NCBI GenBank assembly: GCA_963576565.1
Contig: CAUYVT010000041.1
Coordinates: 67,501 to 131,500, forward strand
Direction of reading: 5' to 3'
DNA length: 64,000 nt
Source: Aspidapion aeneum
Lineage: Eukaryota > Arthropoda > Insecta > Coleoptera > Brentidae
In this document: positions 1 through 12,857 of the stretch, piece after piece
Layout: each line of letters starts with the position of its first letter
How positions within the stretch are numbered: the first letter of the stretch is position 1
Notes under the pieces: generated by a model
Databases searched by the model: none
What the model was told of the DNA's origin: nothing
Seen by the model: only the letters and a program-made list of their open reading frames with translations
Made by a program: the position numbers and the translations under genes

Positions 1-9
1 CGGTATAAC

Positions 10-2322
10 TTAATCTTGTATAGCTCCTATAAATCCTTCGGTTTCCGAAAAGATATTGCCATGTCTCAGGTATGCTGTTGAGGCCAAGGTGTCAACAGAT
101 TCGTCTTCAATTCGAGCTATGTACTTCCCATGAAGTGGTTTGCTTCGCCATTGTTGAAGCTGTTCTTCCACAGTATCGGTGTCCTGACCGGGATTAAAGT
201 CTTTGTCAGCCAGTTTAAGAGGCGAGGCTTTTTTGTCTGCGCGCACTACTGCTTGGTGTATGTCGCTGCTTTCCGCTTTTTTGTAAAAGTATTTTCTTAA
301 GTTATCTAGTTGTCTATGGTGTCTGACTTTAATATCTGGGATTCCTCTTCCTCCTACTTTTCTTGGTAGATGGAACCTTTGAACGGATGATTTTGGATGA
401 TGACAGCGTTGTTTTCGGAATTCTTTTCTTGTTTTAATATTTAAATCATCCAGCTCTGTGTTCGTCCATTTAATGACACCAAAACTGTAGGAGATGGCTG
501 AAGTTGCGTAGGTGTTTACGGCTTTTGCCATGTTTCTGGCAGATAGTTTGCTACGGAGAATTGATCGGACTCGCTTAAGATAAGTATCTGTTGTATCCAG
601 TTTTGCTTGTTTGTGATCAATATCTCTAGCTTGTAGATATCCCAGGTATTTGTACTTTTCATGCTCAGTCATGGCCTCGATCTTTCCCTGGTGTTCATTA
701 ACTACGTATCCCTCATGCTGTATCCATTTTCCTTTTTCTATGCTACTGATTTTGCACTTATCGAGCCCAAACCTCATTTGGATGTCAGTGCTAAATTGCC
801 CAACGCAGGTAAGCAGATCTTCCAGATGTTTTTTATTTTTAGCATACAGCTTCAAGTCGTCCATGTACCACAGGTGACTTATGGATCTTTTTGACTGCTG
901 AAGAGAGTAGCCTTTGTTTTGCGTATTGAGCATTCCGGTTAGCGGTCGCAGTGCTAAGCAAAACCATAAAGGGCTAAGTGCATCACCTTGGAAAATACCT
1001 CTTCTGATGTTGATAGTTCCTGCGTCAAGTGTAGCTTCAGGTGATCTCATCAGTAGTTGTGTCCTCCACTGGGTCATAGCCTGTTCGAGGAAAGCCACGA
1101 TTTGCTTTTCAATGCCGGAGAGTTCCAGTACCTTCAGGAGCCAGGAATGCGGGACGCTGTCAAATGCTTTTTGATAATCGATGTACGCAGTGTATATAGA
1201 GCTTTTCAATCTTTTTGCTTCTGACATTATTGTGGTATCAATTATTAATTGCTCTTTACATCCTCTTGATCCTTTGCGGCATCCCTTCTGCTCCTCATCT
1301 AGCAAGTTGTTCTTTTCTAGGTGGCTGTATATTTTCTCTGAGAGAATTGAGGTAAGTATTTTATAAGTTGTGGGCAGGCAGGTAATCGGCCTGTATTTTG
1401 CAGGGTTATCTGTGTATTGTGGTGTTTTTGGAAGCAAGTAGGTAACACCATGTGTAATGAACTTTGGGGTTAGCTCTGGGGATTCTATTAACTGAGTGAA
1501 ACATTTTGCCAGTTGTGCATGCACCGATTTAAATTGCTTAAGCCAGAAATTCTGGATTTTATCAGGTCCTGGTGCCTTCCAGTTATGTGATTTGCTGATG
1601 GCTTTTTCAACTTCTGGTTTGGTTATTGTCCAGGTCAGCATATTTTTGATGTTTGTCGCTTTCCTTTCTTCATCCCTCAACCACTTTATGGATTTATGTC
1701 GAACTGGTTGGCTCCATATTTGTTCCCAGAACAGTTTGATATTTTCTACGGTCGGTAATTTGGGATTTTCGGTTTGTTCGATATTTTCGGTGTTAAGTTT
1801 GCTATAGAAATTGCTTTCGTTTCTGACGAACTGGTTGTTTTGTGACCTCCTTTCGTTAGTTTCTTTGTAGCGTCTATATCTTTTAGCTGTGGCGCTAAGT
1901 TTTTGTTTAAGTAAGTCAAGAATATCGGCCGTTGTCAAATTGTCTTTGTTCCTTTCTCTGGTGATAATTTTCTTTGCAGTTCTGGTGACTTTGGGACTTG
2001 GGTTTTTACTTTGGCTTTGTGTGAGAACTCCTATTTCACGCCTCAAAGTTTCTATTTTAGTTTTCAGTCGTCTATCCCATGATAGCAGCTTTGGTTGTTG
2101 TTTTTTCGGAGGTTGATTAATTTTTTGTTTGTTAAGCTGAAGCGTCGTGACAGCTCCCGAGTAGATAAGGCTGTGTACCTCTGCTAATGACATATCAGGT
2201 TTTAGTTTTGTTGTTATAAGTTGATCTATATTTTTTATTGTTTTTTTCGTTTCAGAATTATAGGTCAACTTGGGTAGAGCAGGTTTGCATAGTGGGTCTA
2301 GTCCGTTATAAAGGAGATGCAT
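10..2322 (-). pseudogene. R4/Dong-type LINE polyprotein, copy A (5'-truncated, nonsense)
   Basis: The frame encodes the linker, fingers and palm of a non-LTR reverse transcriptase. Visible are the GPDKIQNFW and YRPITCLPT blocks, AYIDYQKAFDSVPHSW, RRGIFQGDALSPLWF and the catalytic WYMDDLKLYA box. It then runs into the region before the C-terminal endonuclease. The same order occurs in the copies at 2894-4564 and 4742-8040. In-frame codons continue upstream to about 2417, where the (TTA)n tract begins, so the N-terminal Myb-like part is missing (5' truncation). A TAA at 10-12 stops the frame where both sister copies read on after AIQD. The remainder would lie left of this window. R4/Dong assignment rests on the RT plus the Cys/His and restriction-like endonuclease domains of its sisters, and on the TAA-repeat setting. 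Confidence 0.85.
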
Positions 2323-2417
2323 TTGGTCGAAGCATGTTTCTTCGGGGCTTGGGTCCGTAGTTATGACTATTATTTCTTCAGGTTCTTTTTCTTCTTGTCT
2401 CTCAATGTTCAGTTCTA

Positions 2418-2808
<391 letters not shown>

Positions 2809-4600
2809 TGTTTTTTCTCCTTTTCAGGGCTTTTGCTAAAGTGGGATTCTCTTGAATCAGTCACTTTAACCGGTTTTATTGAGGTTTCTCAATTTACGTT
2901 TGTGAAGGTAAGTTAAGGGTTTTTCTTACAATGCGACAGGTTTCCAGTATCACTGATTTCTGCATTGTCGTGAATATTTTTTTATCTGTGATATTTATTT
3001 GTTTTAGGTATGATTCCAAGTTCCTCGAGACCAGGCCTGTAACTGAGATGACAATAGGAACTATGGTAAGACTTTTAAGTTGATGGATGTTTCTGTATTC
3101 TTCTGATAAGTCAAAATATTTATTAATTTTTTCTCTTTCAGCTTTTTCTAGGTTGTGATCGTTCGGATGCGTGATGTCAATGAAAAAACCCCGCCTTTCC
3201 TTTTTTTCTACTAAGACAATGTCAGGTCTATTACAGGGGATTGGTTTATCCGTTTGAATTGGCGTGTCCCAGTATAGAAGGTATGTATCATTTTCATGTA
3301 CTGGAAATGGAACATATTTAAAGTGTTGTTCACTTTTATTTAGGAAATTGCAGTAAATAGCAAGGTGTTGATGAATTATATTAGCTGTTAAATTGTGCCG
3401 TTTTAAATATTCTGTAGGTGCTAACACCGTACATCCTGCTATAATATGTTCTATCGTCTCGGAGTGACGTCTACACATTCTACAGAGATCATTGTCAAGT
3501 TGTACTCCATGAATCGTTCTTATGTGGTTTCTTGTTGCTATGACATTGTCCTGAATGGCCACCATAAATCCCTCTGTCTCTCCGTATAGGTAACCTTTTT
3601 TTAACCATTCCGTCGATGCTTCAGCCTTTGATTGATTAAGGTGATTAGGAAATTTTCCGTGAAGAGGTTTTGATAGCCATTTATTTTTTAGAGTAGCGAG
3701 GTCAGGTAAGTCATGAGTTTCTTCTCTGAATTTTACCGGTGAGTAAGTTCCAATTTCAGTTATGACTTTATGAAGTAAAGATGTAGCGGACTTCCTGCGA
3801 AAATATGTTCGTAATTTATTTATTTGCCTGTGGTGAAGTAGTGCGATGTCTATGAGTCCTCTTCCTCCCAATTTTCGTGGGATGTAGAGCCTTTCGGTGC
3901 AAGCTTTAGGATGATGGATTAGATACTTCGACATTTGTACACGAATTACGCGGTTGAGAGCTTCTAACTCGGTGTTTGACCAACCAATTATTCCAAAGGA
4001 ATAAGCAGTTGCTGGTATCGCATAAGTGTTGATTGCTTTGATTTTGTTTTTAGCTGTGAGTTCCGTCCGGAGTATTTGTTTGGTTCTTTTCTCGAGTGTT
4101 AGGCTAAGTATATTCTTTGCTTCTTTTTTGTTGATAACTAGTTTCTGTTTGTATCCTAGATACTTATAGTTTTCATTGTTTAGGTATTTAATGTTCTCGA
4201 TTTCAATGTTATCATATTCTTTTGGTTTTCCGCGATGAGCTACTAACTTTGCACATTTATCAAGACCAAATTTCATTTTGATATCATTACTGAATACCTC
4301 TGTCAGCTCTATCAGTCTATCCAGATCCTTTTCTGATGACGCATATAATTTTAAATCATCTACATAAAACAAGTGAGCCATTGTGTACGATATATCACCC
4401 TGCTTTAGTTTATATCCGATGTTGGATCGTTGCAAAGCTTTTGAGAGCGGGTTTAGGCTTAGAATAAACCAGACAGGACTAAGAGAGTCACCCTGAAAAA
4501 TACCGCTTTTAATATTGATTTCATCAGTCGTTATTTCTCCGGTGTTATTATTTGGAGATCGCACACCATTTTGGTGGAATAAATAAAGCTTTGATTCATC
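2809..4600 (-). mobile_element. R4/Dong-type LINE copy C, 5'-truncated
   Basis: On the minus strand the element runs from about 4600 to 2809, and its 3' end joins directly to the (TAA)n tract. This matches the known Dong element, which inserts into TAA repeats (family knowledge). The 5' break lies near 4565-4600, just upstream of the INIKSGIFQGDSLSP block of the RT, so only the distal half of the protein remains. Its sequence differs clearly from copies A and B, so it is a separate subfamily or an older insertion. Confidence 0.75.
2894..4564 (-). CDS. LINE reverse transcriptase C-terminal half + restriction-like endonuclease (partial)
   Basis: A 556-codon frame with no internal stop. It opens in RT motif 4 (SGIFQGDSLSPVWF), contains the catalytic FYVDDLKLYA box and thumb, then a CX2C-X7-HX4C knuckle (CRMCRRHSETIEHIIAGC), then a PD-(D/E)XK-type nuclease. 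The nuclease shows RPDIVLVEKKERRGFFIDITHP with the acidic and Lys residues expected of restriction-like endonucleases of R2/R4/Dong LINEs. Translation ends at TKRKLRN-like basic residues shortly before the (TTA)n. The N-terminus and RT motifs 0-3 are missing. The frame is open to the truncation point, suggesting a fairly recent insertion. Confidence 0.85.
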   Translation of the reverse strand: MRSPNNNTGEITTDEINIKSGIFQGDSLSPVWFILSLNPLSKALQRSNIGYKLKQGDISYTMAHLFYVDDLKLYASSEKDLDRLIELTEVFSNDIKMKFGLDKCAKLVAHRGKPKEYDNIEIENIKYLNNENYKYLGYKQKLVINKKEAKNILSLTLEKRTKQILRTELTAKNKIKAINTYAIPATAYSFGIIGWSNTELEALNRVIRVQMSKYLIHHPKACTERLYIPRKLGGRGLIDIALLHHRQINKLRTYFRRKSATSLLHKVITEIGTYSPVKFREETHDLPDLATLKNKWLSKPLHGKFPNHLNQSKAEASTEWLKKGYLYGETEGFMVAIQDNVIATRNHIRTIHGVQLDNDLCRMCRRHSETIEHIIAGCTVLAPTEYLKRHNLTANIIHQHLAIYCNFLNKSEQHFKYVPFPVHENDTYLLYWDTPIQTDKPIPCNRPDIVLVEKKERRGFFIDITHPNDHNLEKAEREKINKYFDLSEEYRNIHQLKSLTIVPIVISVTGLVSRNLESYLKQINITDKKIFTTMQKSVILETCRIVRKTLNLPSQT

Positions 4601-4741
4601 GGTCTAAGGACAAGATGATCAGCTTTTCAGATGTATTTAAAATACTTTAGTTCATTCCAATCACTCTCTGGACTACACTACACGTATCTAACAGTACTGC
4701 CTTTTGCATAGGTATGTATATTTCCCATTCTAATCCTATTT

Positions 4742-6139
4742 TTAGTAAGCTTTCATTAAACTTTTCGGTATTTCCCCTGCAGCTCCGATTATCACTGGCA
4801 CTACCGTCACTGATTCCATGTGCCACATTTGAATGATCTCATCTCGGAGAGGTAAGTATTTACTAATTTTTTCACCATAGGTTTTTTGGATGTTGTTTCC
4901 CAGTGGAACAGCAAAATCAATGATATAAGTAGTGTTTTCTTTTTTTAAGGTAAGTATTATATCAGGTATATTATTTGGTACTGGCCTGTCTGTTTGTATT
5001 TTTCTGTTCCACAGTATTTTAGCTTCATTATTTTCACAGACGGGTGGTGGCTCATACTCATAGTATGGGGTATCGATCTTCTGTCCCATATGCTGCTCTC
5101 TAAGTTTCATATGCACTATCCTTCCCATTCTATTATGGCGATCAAGATATGCTTTTGGAGCTAGCATTGAGCATCCTGCAATAATGTGGTCCAGGGTTTC
5201 TTCCATTGAGTGACATAAGCGGCATTTTAGGTTTTCAATGTTTTCGTGAAGGATTCGCTTCTTATAAGACTTTGTTCCTACAACTTGGTCCTGAATTGCT
5301 GCTATAAACCCCTCTGTTTCAGGAAATATGTTACCGTGTCGCAGATATGATGTTGACGCTGCAGTGTCTATCGTGTTTTGTTCAATACGCGCAAGATATT
5401 TTCCATGTAGGGGTTTACTACGCCAGTTTTGAATTTTTTGTTCCAGGGTTTCAATCTCTTCGCTTGGCTCGTATGATCTGTCGGCCAATCTAAGAGGAGT
5501 GGAATTTTTATCTGCCTTTACAACTGCATGATGCATGCTGCTAGTTTCTGCTTTTTGATAAAAATATTTGCGTAGGTTTGAAATTTTTTTGAAGTGTCTT
5601 ATTTTTATGTCTGGAATTCCTCTGCCTCCCAATTTTCGTGGCAAATGTAACCTCTCAATAGCTGATTTAGGGTGATGACATCGGTACTTCCTTAATTCTT
5701 TTCTGGTTTGTGTGTTTAGCGCTTCTAGCTCTGTATTTGTCCATTTTATAATGCCAAAGCTGTAAGATATGGCTGATGTTGCGTAGGTATTTATAGCTTT
5801 TGCAGTATTTCGGCCATGGAGTTTAGTACGCAGTATCGCACGTAATCTCTGAAGGTAAGTATCTGTAAGCGCTGATTTTGCTTGTTTATGTTGGATATCC
5901 CTTGCCTGCAAGTACCCCAGATATTTGTACTGTTCTTCTTCTCCCATGCCTGTTACAATACCTTGTATCTCGTTAACCTCATATCCTGTATGTTCAATCC
6001 AAAGGCCTTTCTCCATACAGCTTATTTTGCATTTATCCAATCCGAACTTCATTTGGATGTCTGTACAAAAATTTCCCACACAGGTAAGTAATTTTTCCAG
6101 ATGTTTTTTGGTGTGTGCATATAGCTTTAGGTCATCCAT
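4742..6139 (-). pseudogene. LINE copy B: RT catalytic box to endonuclease
   Basis: Begins exactly at the MDDLKLYAH catalytic box and continues through the thumb, the knuckle CRLCHSMEETLDHIIAGC and the nuclease block PDIILTLKKENTTYIIDFAVP. It ends at GEIPKSLMKAY. Sister copy C has the same domain order and similar spacing. The upstream part of the RT is in another frame (6140-6290), so this is the 3' portion of a frameshifted gene. Here the predicted start is a break, not a true initiation site. Confidence 0.85.
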
Positions 6140-6271
6140 ATACCATAGGTGGCTAATAAGTTGTGAGGAAGCTTGTAGCCTTTATTTTCAGCATTAAGAA
6201 GGCGTGTTAATGGACGTAAAGCTAAACAAAACCATAATGGGCTGAGAGAATCCCCTTGGAAAATTCCCCGT

Positions 6272-7306
6272 CTAATCTCTACTACTGAATGGCGATTCAG
6301 TCATTGCAGTTGCTAAGAAAAGACATATGTGCTTCTCAACTCCATACAATTCTAGCACCTCTAACAGCCAGGAGTGTGGTATGCTATCAAACGCCTTTTG
6401 GTAGTCGATGTATGCTGTATACAGAGATCCCTTTGATTTTTTAGCATTTGACATTATTGTGGCATCTATGACAAGTTGTTCTTTACATCCTCGTGATCCT
6501 TTTCTGCACCCTTTCTGTTCTTCGTCCAATAGGATGTTTTTATCCAGGTGAGTATAAATTTTTGTGCTAAGTATGGAGGTAAGTATTTTATATATAGTAG
6601 GTAGGCATGTTATTGGTCTATATTTTGCAGGATCATCTGTAAATTGTTTTGTTTTAGGTAACAGATAAGTAGTTCCAGTTGTGAAAAAAGCAGGGGTCAT
6701 CTCCGGGTGCTCAAGTAGGTAAGTAAAGCATTTTCCCAGCTGCTGGTGCACTGATTTAAACTTTTTGAACCAGAAGTTTTGTAACGAATCCGGGCCCGCA
6801 GCTTTCCAATTTTGTGTTTTCGTGATAGCTTCCTTCACTTCTTTCTCTGTGACTTCCCATTCCATCATTGTTCTTATCTTTGCAGCGGCCTTCCTCTCAT
6901 CGTGTAACCATTTCGTGCGTTTGTGTTTCACTGGTTTACTCCAAATGTTTTCCCAGAACGTTTTTATATCTTTGATTGCTGGTATTTTAGGATCACTGTT
7001 TTGTGTTGTAGCAGTTTCACTTAATGTGCGGTAGAATATATGTTCATTTTTAACAAATTGGTTGTTTTGGGTCCTTCTTGTTTGACTTTCGCGACATCTC
7101 TTCAATCTTTTAGCTTTTGCGGAGAGTTTCTGCTTTAAGAAGTCTACAATTTCCACTACTGTAGGATTATCTGTGTTTTTTCCCTTGTGATGATCTTTGC
7201 TGTTTTTCTTATTACGTTTTTGCTGGGGCTGGGTTTTTGTCTTTGAGAAAGTATTCCTATTTCGCGCCTTAGTTGTGCTATTTGATTGGTCATTCTGGTT
7301 TCCCAA
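6272..7306 (-). pseudogene. LINE copy B: RT N-terminal half
   Basis: Contains the WKAAGPDSLQNFWFKKF motif, YRPITCLPTIYKILTSIL and AYIDYQKAFDSIPHSW, the RT motifs before the catalytic box. The frame dies at about 6272-6300 (AMTESPFSSRD). Compared with copy A, roughly 20-30 codons before the GIFQGDSLSP motif appear deleted, and the rest resumes in other frames up to 6139. Its 5' end overlaps the next upstream frame at 7156-7306, marking another frameshift. Confidence 0.8.
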
Positions 7307-8040
7307 GCTTGTGGCTGTTTTGTTTTGCTGACCACTGGTATTCCACTTATTTTTTGGCCATTGATTTTCAATACAGTCAATGCTCCTGTGTATATTATGC
7401 TGTGTAGTTCTTCTATGTTGGTGTTTTCGGTCAATTTTGTGTGTATAATTTCGTCTACTTTTTGTATTATTTTGTTTGTTGTTTGGCCATAAATAAGTTT
7501 TGGGAGTTTTGGCTTACTGAGTGGGTTCATTTCATGGTATTGTACATGGTTATTTTCAAATTCATCTTGCTCCTGAGATTGTACTATGAGTTCTTGTGTT
7601 CCATCTGCAGTTTCTGGTTCTTCCGTTATAATGTTTATACCCAGCTCGGTACCTACCTCTCGTTTGATTCGCTGCATCGTGTCCGGTGGTATTCTTTTGT
7701 TTGTAAAAACTGATCTTCTTTGGTCAATTATGTTCTGTACTGTTTTATTTTTAAGGTTAGGGTATTTTTCGGTCACTCTTTTGTGTAATTCCTTGCTAAA
7801 TGGAGTTTTGATTGTCTCTAGTTTTGTTAATCTGTAATAGCATCGGACTATAAATTCGTTAATCTCTTCCGTCCACATAGTCCTCTGTCTTTGTCTACCC
7901 TGTGTCGTAGTGGGCTGAAGAGCTTCTTCAGCAACACCTTTGACTTGGGTGTCTTGTGTCTTTGTTACTCGTTGTCCATGTGAATTGCTTGGGTCATTTG
8001 CAGGTCCATCCTCCCGACGGGTCCGACCCGGGTCCTGCAT
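7156..8040 (-). pseudogene. LINE copy B: N-terminal region with Myb-like segment
   Basis: The ATG at 8038-8040 opens a frame rich in polar residues. A RQRTMWTEEINEFIVRCYY segment follows, resembling the Trp-containing first helix of a Myb-like DNA-binding domain. R4/Dong and R2 LINEs carry N-terminal Myb or zinc-finger motifs that help target recognition (family knowledge). The frame shifts near 7160-7306 into the RT-bearing frame. Copy A begins in the middle of this region. Confidence 0.7.
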
Positions 8041-8225
8041 ACCCGGCCCGCCTGAGTACCTTTTATGTCTAGTATTGACAGCTAGCTTAAGCTCATATCA
8101 AGGGTAGCTGGCCCTTGTATGGTAACAGTGGGTTACTAACTCTCTCTGCCCCTTTTAGTCGCCTTGTACGACAGGCAGGGGGATTCCTTGGGGATATTCT
8201 TTGTAACACCCGTACCCCACACGAG
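8041..8225 (-). other. LINE copy B 5' leader
   Basis: Sequence between the start codon and the TTA tract. It carries a GC-richer block with the motif CCTGCCTGTCGTACAAGGCG on the minus strand, then CCCGTACCCCACACGAGG reversed at the repeat junction. I recall similar leaders in Dong-like elements, so this is probably conserved 5' UTR, but that was not checked. Confidence 0.5.
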
Positions 8226-9146
<921 letters not shown>

Positions 9147-12100
9147 GAGAAGTCTTAATCTAGTGGCGTTTAAGAACATGTTGTGGAGGACTTTTCAAGT
9201 GTGAATTTGGTACATGAAAATAACGAGGGTAAAAAACACGTTATATACACAGCACCAGAAACTTCAGCAAAAAGTACATTTTTATAGCTTGATTTCTCCT
9301 TGTTTTTAAGTTACCTTTAAGCATGTAGATTTTACAAAATAAATATTACATAGTATGAGATTGTTTTCAAGTAAAAAAAAAATTGTTATTTTTGTTCACG
9401 TTAACTTAACGTTGATGTGAGTTTTGTGCTATGTGGGGTGGAAGTCAGTTGAAAGTAATCAGAAAAACTTGACATTAAATCGTCCATTTTGAATCCGCCA
9501 TATTGAATTTTTGTAATCTGATCAAAAATTCGTAATCCTCATCCTCAAAAATTTTGGTGGAAATCCGACAAACTTAAATTTTACCCATTCTCCGCCCTCC
9601 ATGTTAGGGGTTAGGTAGGCAGTCAGTGATACCACATTATTGGATTGTCATCGGAACTATAACGGTATGCGAAATTTAAAAAATCATAAAAACTTGACAT
9701 TATATCGTCCATTTTGAATCCGCCATGTTGAATTTTTGTAATTTGATTAAGAATTCGTAATTCTCATCCTCAAAAACCCCCAGATACCAAATTTGGTAGA
9801 AATCGGACAAACTAAAGTTTTACCCCCTCTCCACCGCCCACGTTAGGAGGGAGGTAGGTACTCGATGAAACCATATAAATAAGGACCATGGAAGTCCGAA
9901 ATGTTGATTCTATTTAAAAATTATTTTTTAGTTCTAAGTAAGAATTTCTTTGTTTTTTTTTATATAAAAGTACGCCCCACGATTTTCCTGTTTGAAAATA
10001 TTTAGTCAAATATTTTTTTATTTTTCCGATATTTTTTTATATTTTCAATCTTATGTATTATCGTCGAAATAAAAAATTTAGGTTCTAAATTACTTTTAGT
10101 ATTTTTCACGCTATTTTAAAAAAATATAGTTTTAATTTTAGAAAATTGCCCTTGTTATGCATTTTAGTATCTAACGCTACATGACTAATGTTATATTTTT
10201 TTTTCAACGTCAAAAAGGTTCAAAAAATTAAAACAAAAACAATCATATTAAATCTTTATGTCTACTGTTAACTTCAAATGCGAAATTGTAAGTGGGTATG
10301 TCATACCCGGCTGTACCATCCATGTTAGGAAAAATAGGTGTACCAACGCCGGGTTAATATTCAAAGGATTAAAAGTATCATGTTTGTACCCCAACCAAGG
10401 GATTAAAAGTATCTGGTGTTTGTTTTTAAATGAATAGCAGCTGTTTTTCTCTTTGCCTCAGGCAACTAAATAGTTAGGCACGCCCCTGCACGACCAGACC
10501 TGACTGGCGTTTTTGTGTTCCAAGTGTAATAGTTTCGTAATTACCAGAGGGAGTGCATATTTTAAACATGGGCATATTTGACCTAGGTACCTTCTAAAAA
10601 CATTTTGCTAAATAAATTCTTCTAGTGTATACCTTTTATTTGTTTAGTAAGTCGTTAACCTATGGCACGTGTTGATTTAGATTAAAACACCGACGCGACC
10701 CACGGTGGAATGGCTCTGTGTTACATGTTGGACATTGTGTACAAAATTATAATCATTTTCCTGTGATAAAAATTATAGTGTTGCATTTGTAAATAGTTGC
10801 TTTATTTCGTTTTAAGAAAGTCTTTTGAAAATATTTGTCCGTACAATTATTATACAGGGTGAAAATAAAGAGTTTCTAAATTGACAGAATTCCAGGAAAA
10901 TTTATACTATATCATAAATTATGTAACACAAAACTTTATAGGCTTTTTATTATTATTATTTTTTAATACGGTAATAAAGTAAATGGTGCTTTATATTTGT
11001 TATATATTTTCATAGTGGTTATTACATTATTGTTGAGTTTACACCTATATAAACAATAGCACGTTTTTTTAAAGAAATGTTTTTATAAAAGTTCCTATAA
11101 AAATTGCCCAGGAACGCCCGCAAAATTGTTTATAAAATCTAATAAAGTATGATAATGTCAAAAAATTGGCTGCCTCTTGCTGCCACCTTTTAAGAAAATA
11201 TCGATTTAGTTTGACTTACACTTTAAAATTCAAGAATTTTGTAGGAAAATACTACGAATCAATACAAAAAATTCATAATAATTAATTTGACTCAATTGTT
11301 TTAATTTTTTGTATTTTAAATTCCGTTGAATGTATTTTACTTTAATGCGTTAAGGGTCAAACTAGCCAGACTGAAGAGGGGGGGGGGGTAGGGTGTTAAC
11401 ATAATACTTAATGTAAAAAACTTAATAATTTCATTGCTTAACTATAAACTCCATTCCCTTAATAAATATTAACAAAAAACTTACTAGGCCATGGATCACC
11501 CATGGTGCAACCATTGCTCTTTGTTTGTGGGTTAAATTAGTATGTAAAATAATAGTTTAAAATTATGGATTTAGAAAATTTAACAAATTATTCAGTTTAC
11601 AAAATTTTGAGTGAAAATAATGTTATTTTTTATGAGCATAAGAAAGCTATAGAATGTTTGCTTCGCCAATTAAATATTCCAGAAAAAGACCTTGCTCTAT
11701 TTTCTGAAAAATTGCGTAAGTTTTGTAACGAACTATATTCTAAATGAAATGCTTCTTCTAGAACATCATCAAATTTTCTAAAATGCCTTATGATTAAGTC
11801 ACCCATTTTTCGTAAATAAAAGAAATGAAGAGCAATATTCTGCATGTTTGTAAGATCCATTGCCTTCTATTTCACAATCATTTTTAAGTTTATCTGCCCA
11901 TCAGAAAAGAAGGAAAACAGAGTACCTCATAGAATACCCGCAGCAAAATTGCAATTGCAAAATAAATTAATCTTAAAATTTGTCCACCATCTTAAATATT
12001 TATAAAATGTCAGTTGTGACATTAAATTTGTTAAGTTTTGTGGCTTTCCAAAATAACTACAATTATAAAAATTGGACAATTTTTTTTTAAGAAATGGAGC

Positions 12101-12540
12101 AATTATTGTCAAAGACTTAATTTATAAAAAAATATTTTTTTTTAATAAAATTTTAGCGTCCTCCTTTCCAAAAAGATTAATACGAAAAAATGAGGTGATA
12201 TTTACGTAAACTTATGGGCATTTAAAAAACACACTAAAATTTTGGGCCGCCCTATATATGGTTTAAGTTATGCAAAGCAACTAATTTTATTCAAATATAA
12301 GGCGTCACTTGTTATACAATATTATGGTGCACATAAGTCATTCCTAAGTTTTCCAGATTGAAAGTACCAAGCAAAAAACCTCATGTCCAACCGTTCCCAT
12401 AAGTCCGTTCCACTGTGCGACGGCTGCGCACAATGGGTTATATGAGAGGACTAGCGCGGCACTCAATTTTAACTCAGTTTTAACCCACTTCTAGACATCG
12501 GATCAACTACAAATTTGGTACACACTTAGAGTTCCGATGA
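9147..12540. other. Non-coding AT-rich region
   Basis: No supported gene. Small AT-rich frames (for example the 60-codon frame at 11565-11747) have no recognisable motif. Contents: a 224 bp imperfect tandem repeat at 9467-9870; a TACAGGGTG mariner-type end at about 10853; a CCCGGC/GCCGGG-bounded segment at 10300-10360 with two copies of GGATTAAAAGTATC; and a G-run at 11382-11390. Confidence 0.6.
9467..9870. repeat. Imperfect tandem repeat, period about 224 bp
   Basis: AACTTGACATT-A-ATCGTCC followed by ATTTTGAATCCGCCAT starts at 9467 and again at 9691. Each copy ends in a CCATGTTAGG or CCACGTTAGG-like block and a GTAGGTA stretch. Copies are roughly 80% similar by eye. No coding potential. Confidence 0.7.
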
Positions 12541-12756
12541 CAATACAATATAATGATATTATAAAGTTCACAGCACCCCCCCCTTTTTGAGAATGCTGGA
12601 GGGGGGCTACTATCTAAGTATGTCCGATATCGTTCAAAATTGGTATGCTGGGACTTTTGGGGGTGGGGATCAAGTATTTTTAATTAGATTTTTAAAATTG
12701 TGAAACTGACGCCCCCCTACCTCTTGGAAAATCTGGTAAGGCAATTTTGACCAACT
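12541..12756. repeat. Diverged direct repeat, left copy
   Basis: Begins CAATACAATATAATG and contains TATGTCCGATATCGTTCAAA and AATTGTGAAACTGACGCC. The same order recurs at 15951-16135, so the two copies flank the LINE at 12827-15950 in direct orientation. Confidence 0.65.
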
Positions 12757-12857
12757 TGTACATATCAGATCAACATCATATTTGTTGTGGATTTATCGTT
12801 ATTATAAGTTATTATTTTTTTTTTTTACGGTTAAGCGCACTCGCAAGGAGATCCCTA

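Larger units (their letters stand above)
4620..8225 (-). mobile_element. R4/Dong-type LINE copy B, nearly full length
   Basis: Minus-strand element reading from the (TTA)n boundary at 8226 to about 4620. It holds a 5' leader, an N-terminal Myb-like region, RT, zinc knuckle and endonuclease, broken by frameshifts near 7160-7306 and 6140-6290. It lies head-to-tail with truncated copy C. There is no TAA tract between B and C, so the B/C junction (about 4565-4740) has lost its repeat or formed another way. Confidence 0.7.

Noticed and set aside
11565..11747. 60-codon open frame
   Set aside because: No motif, no homologous context, and chance frames this long are common in AT-rich DNA.
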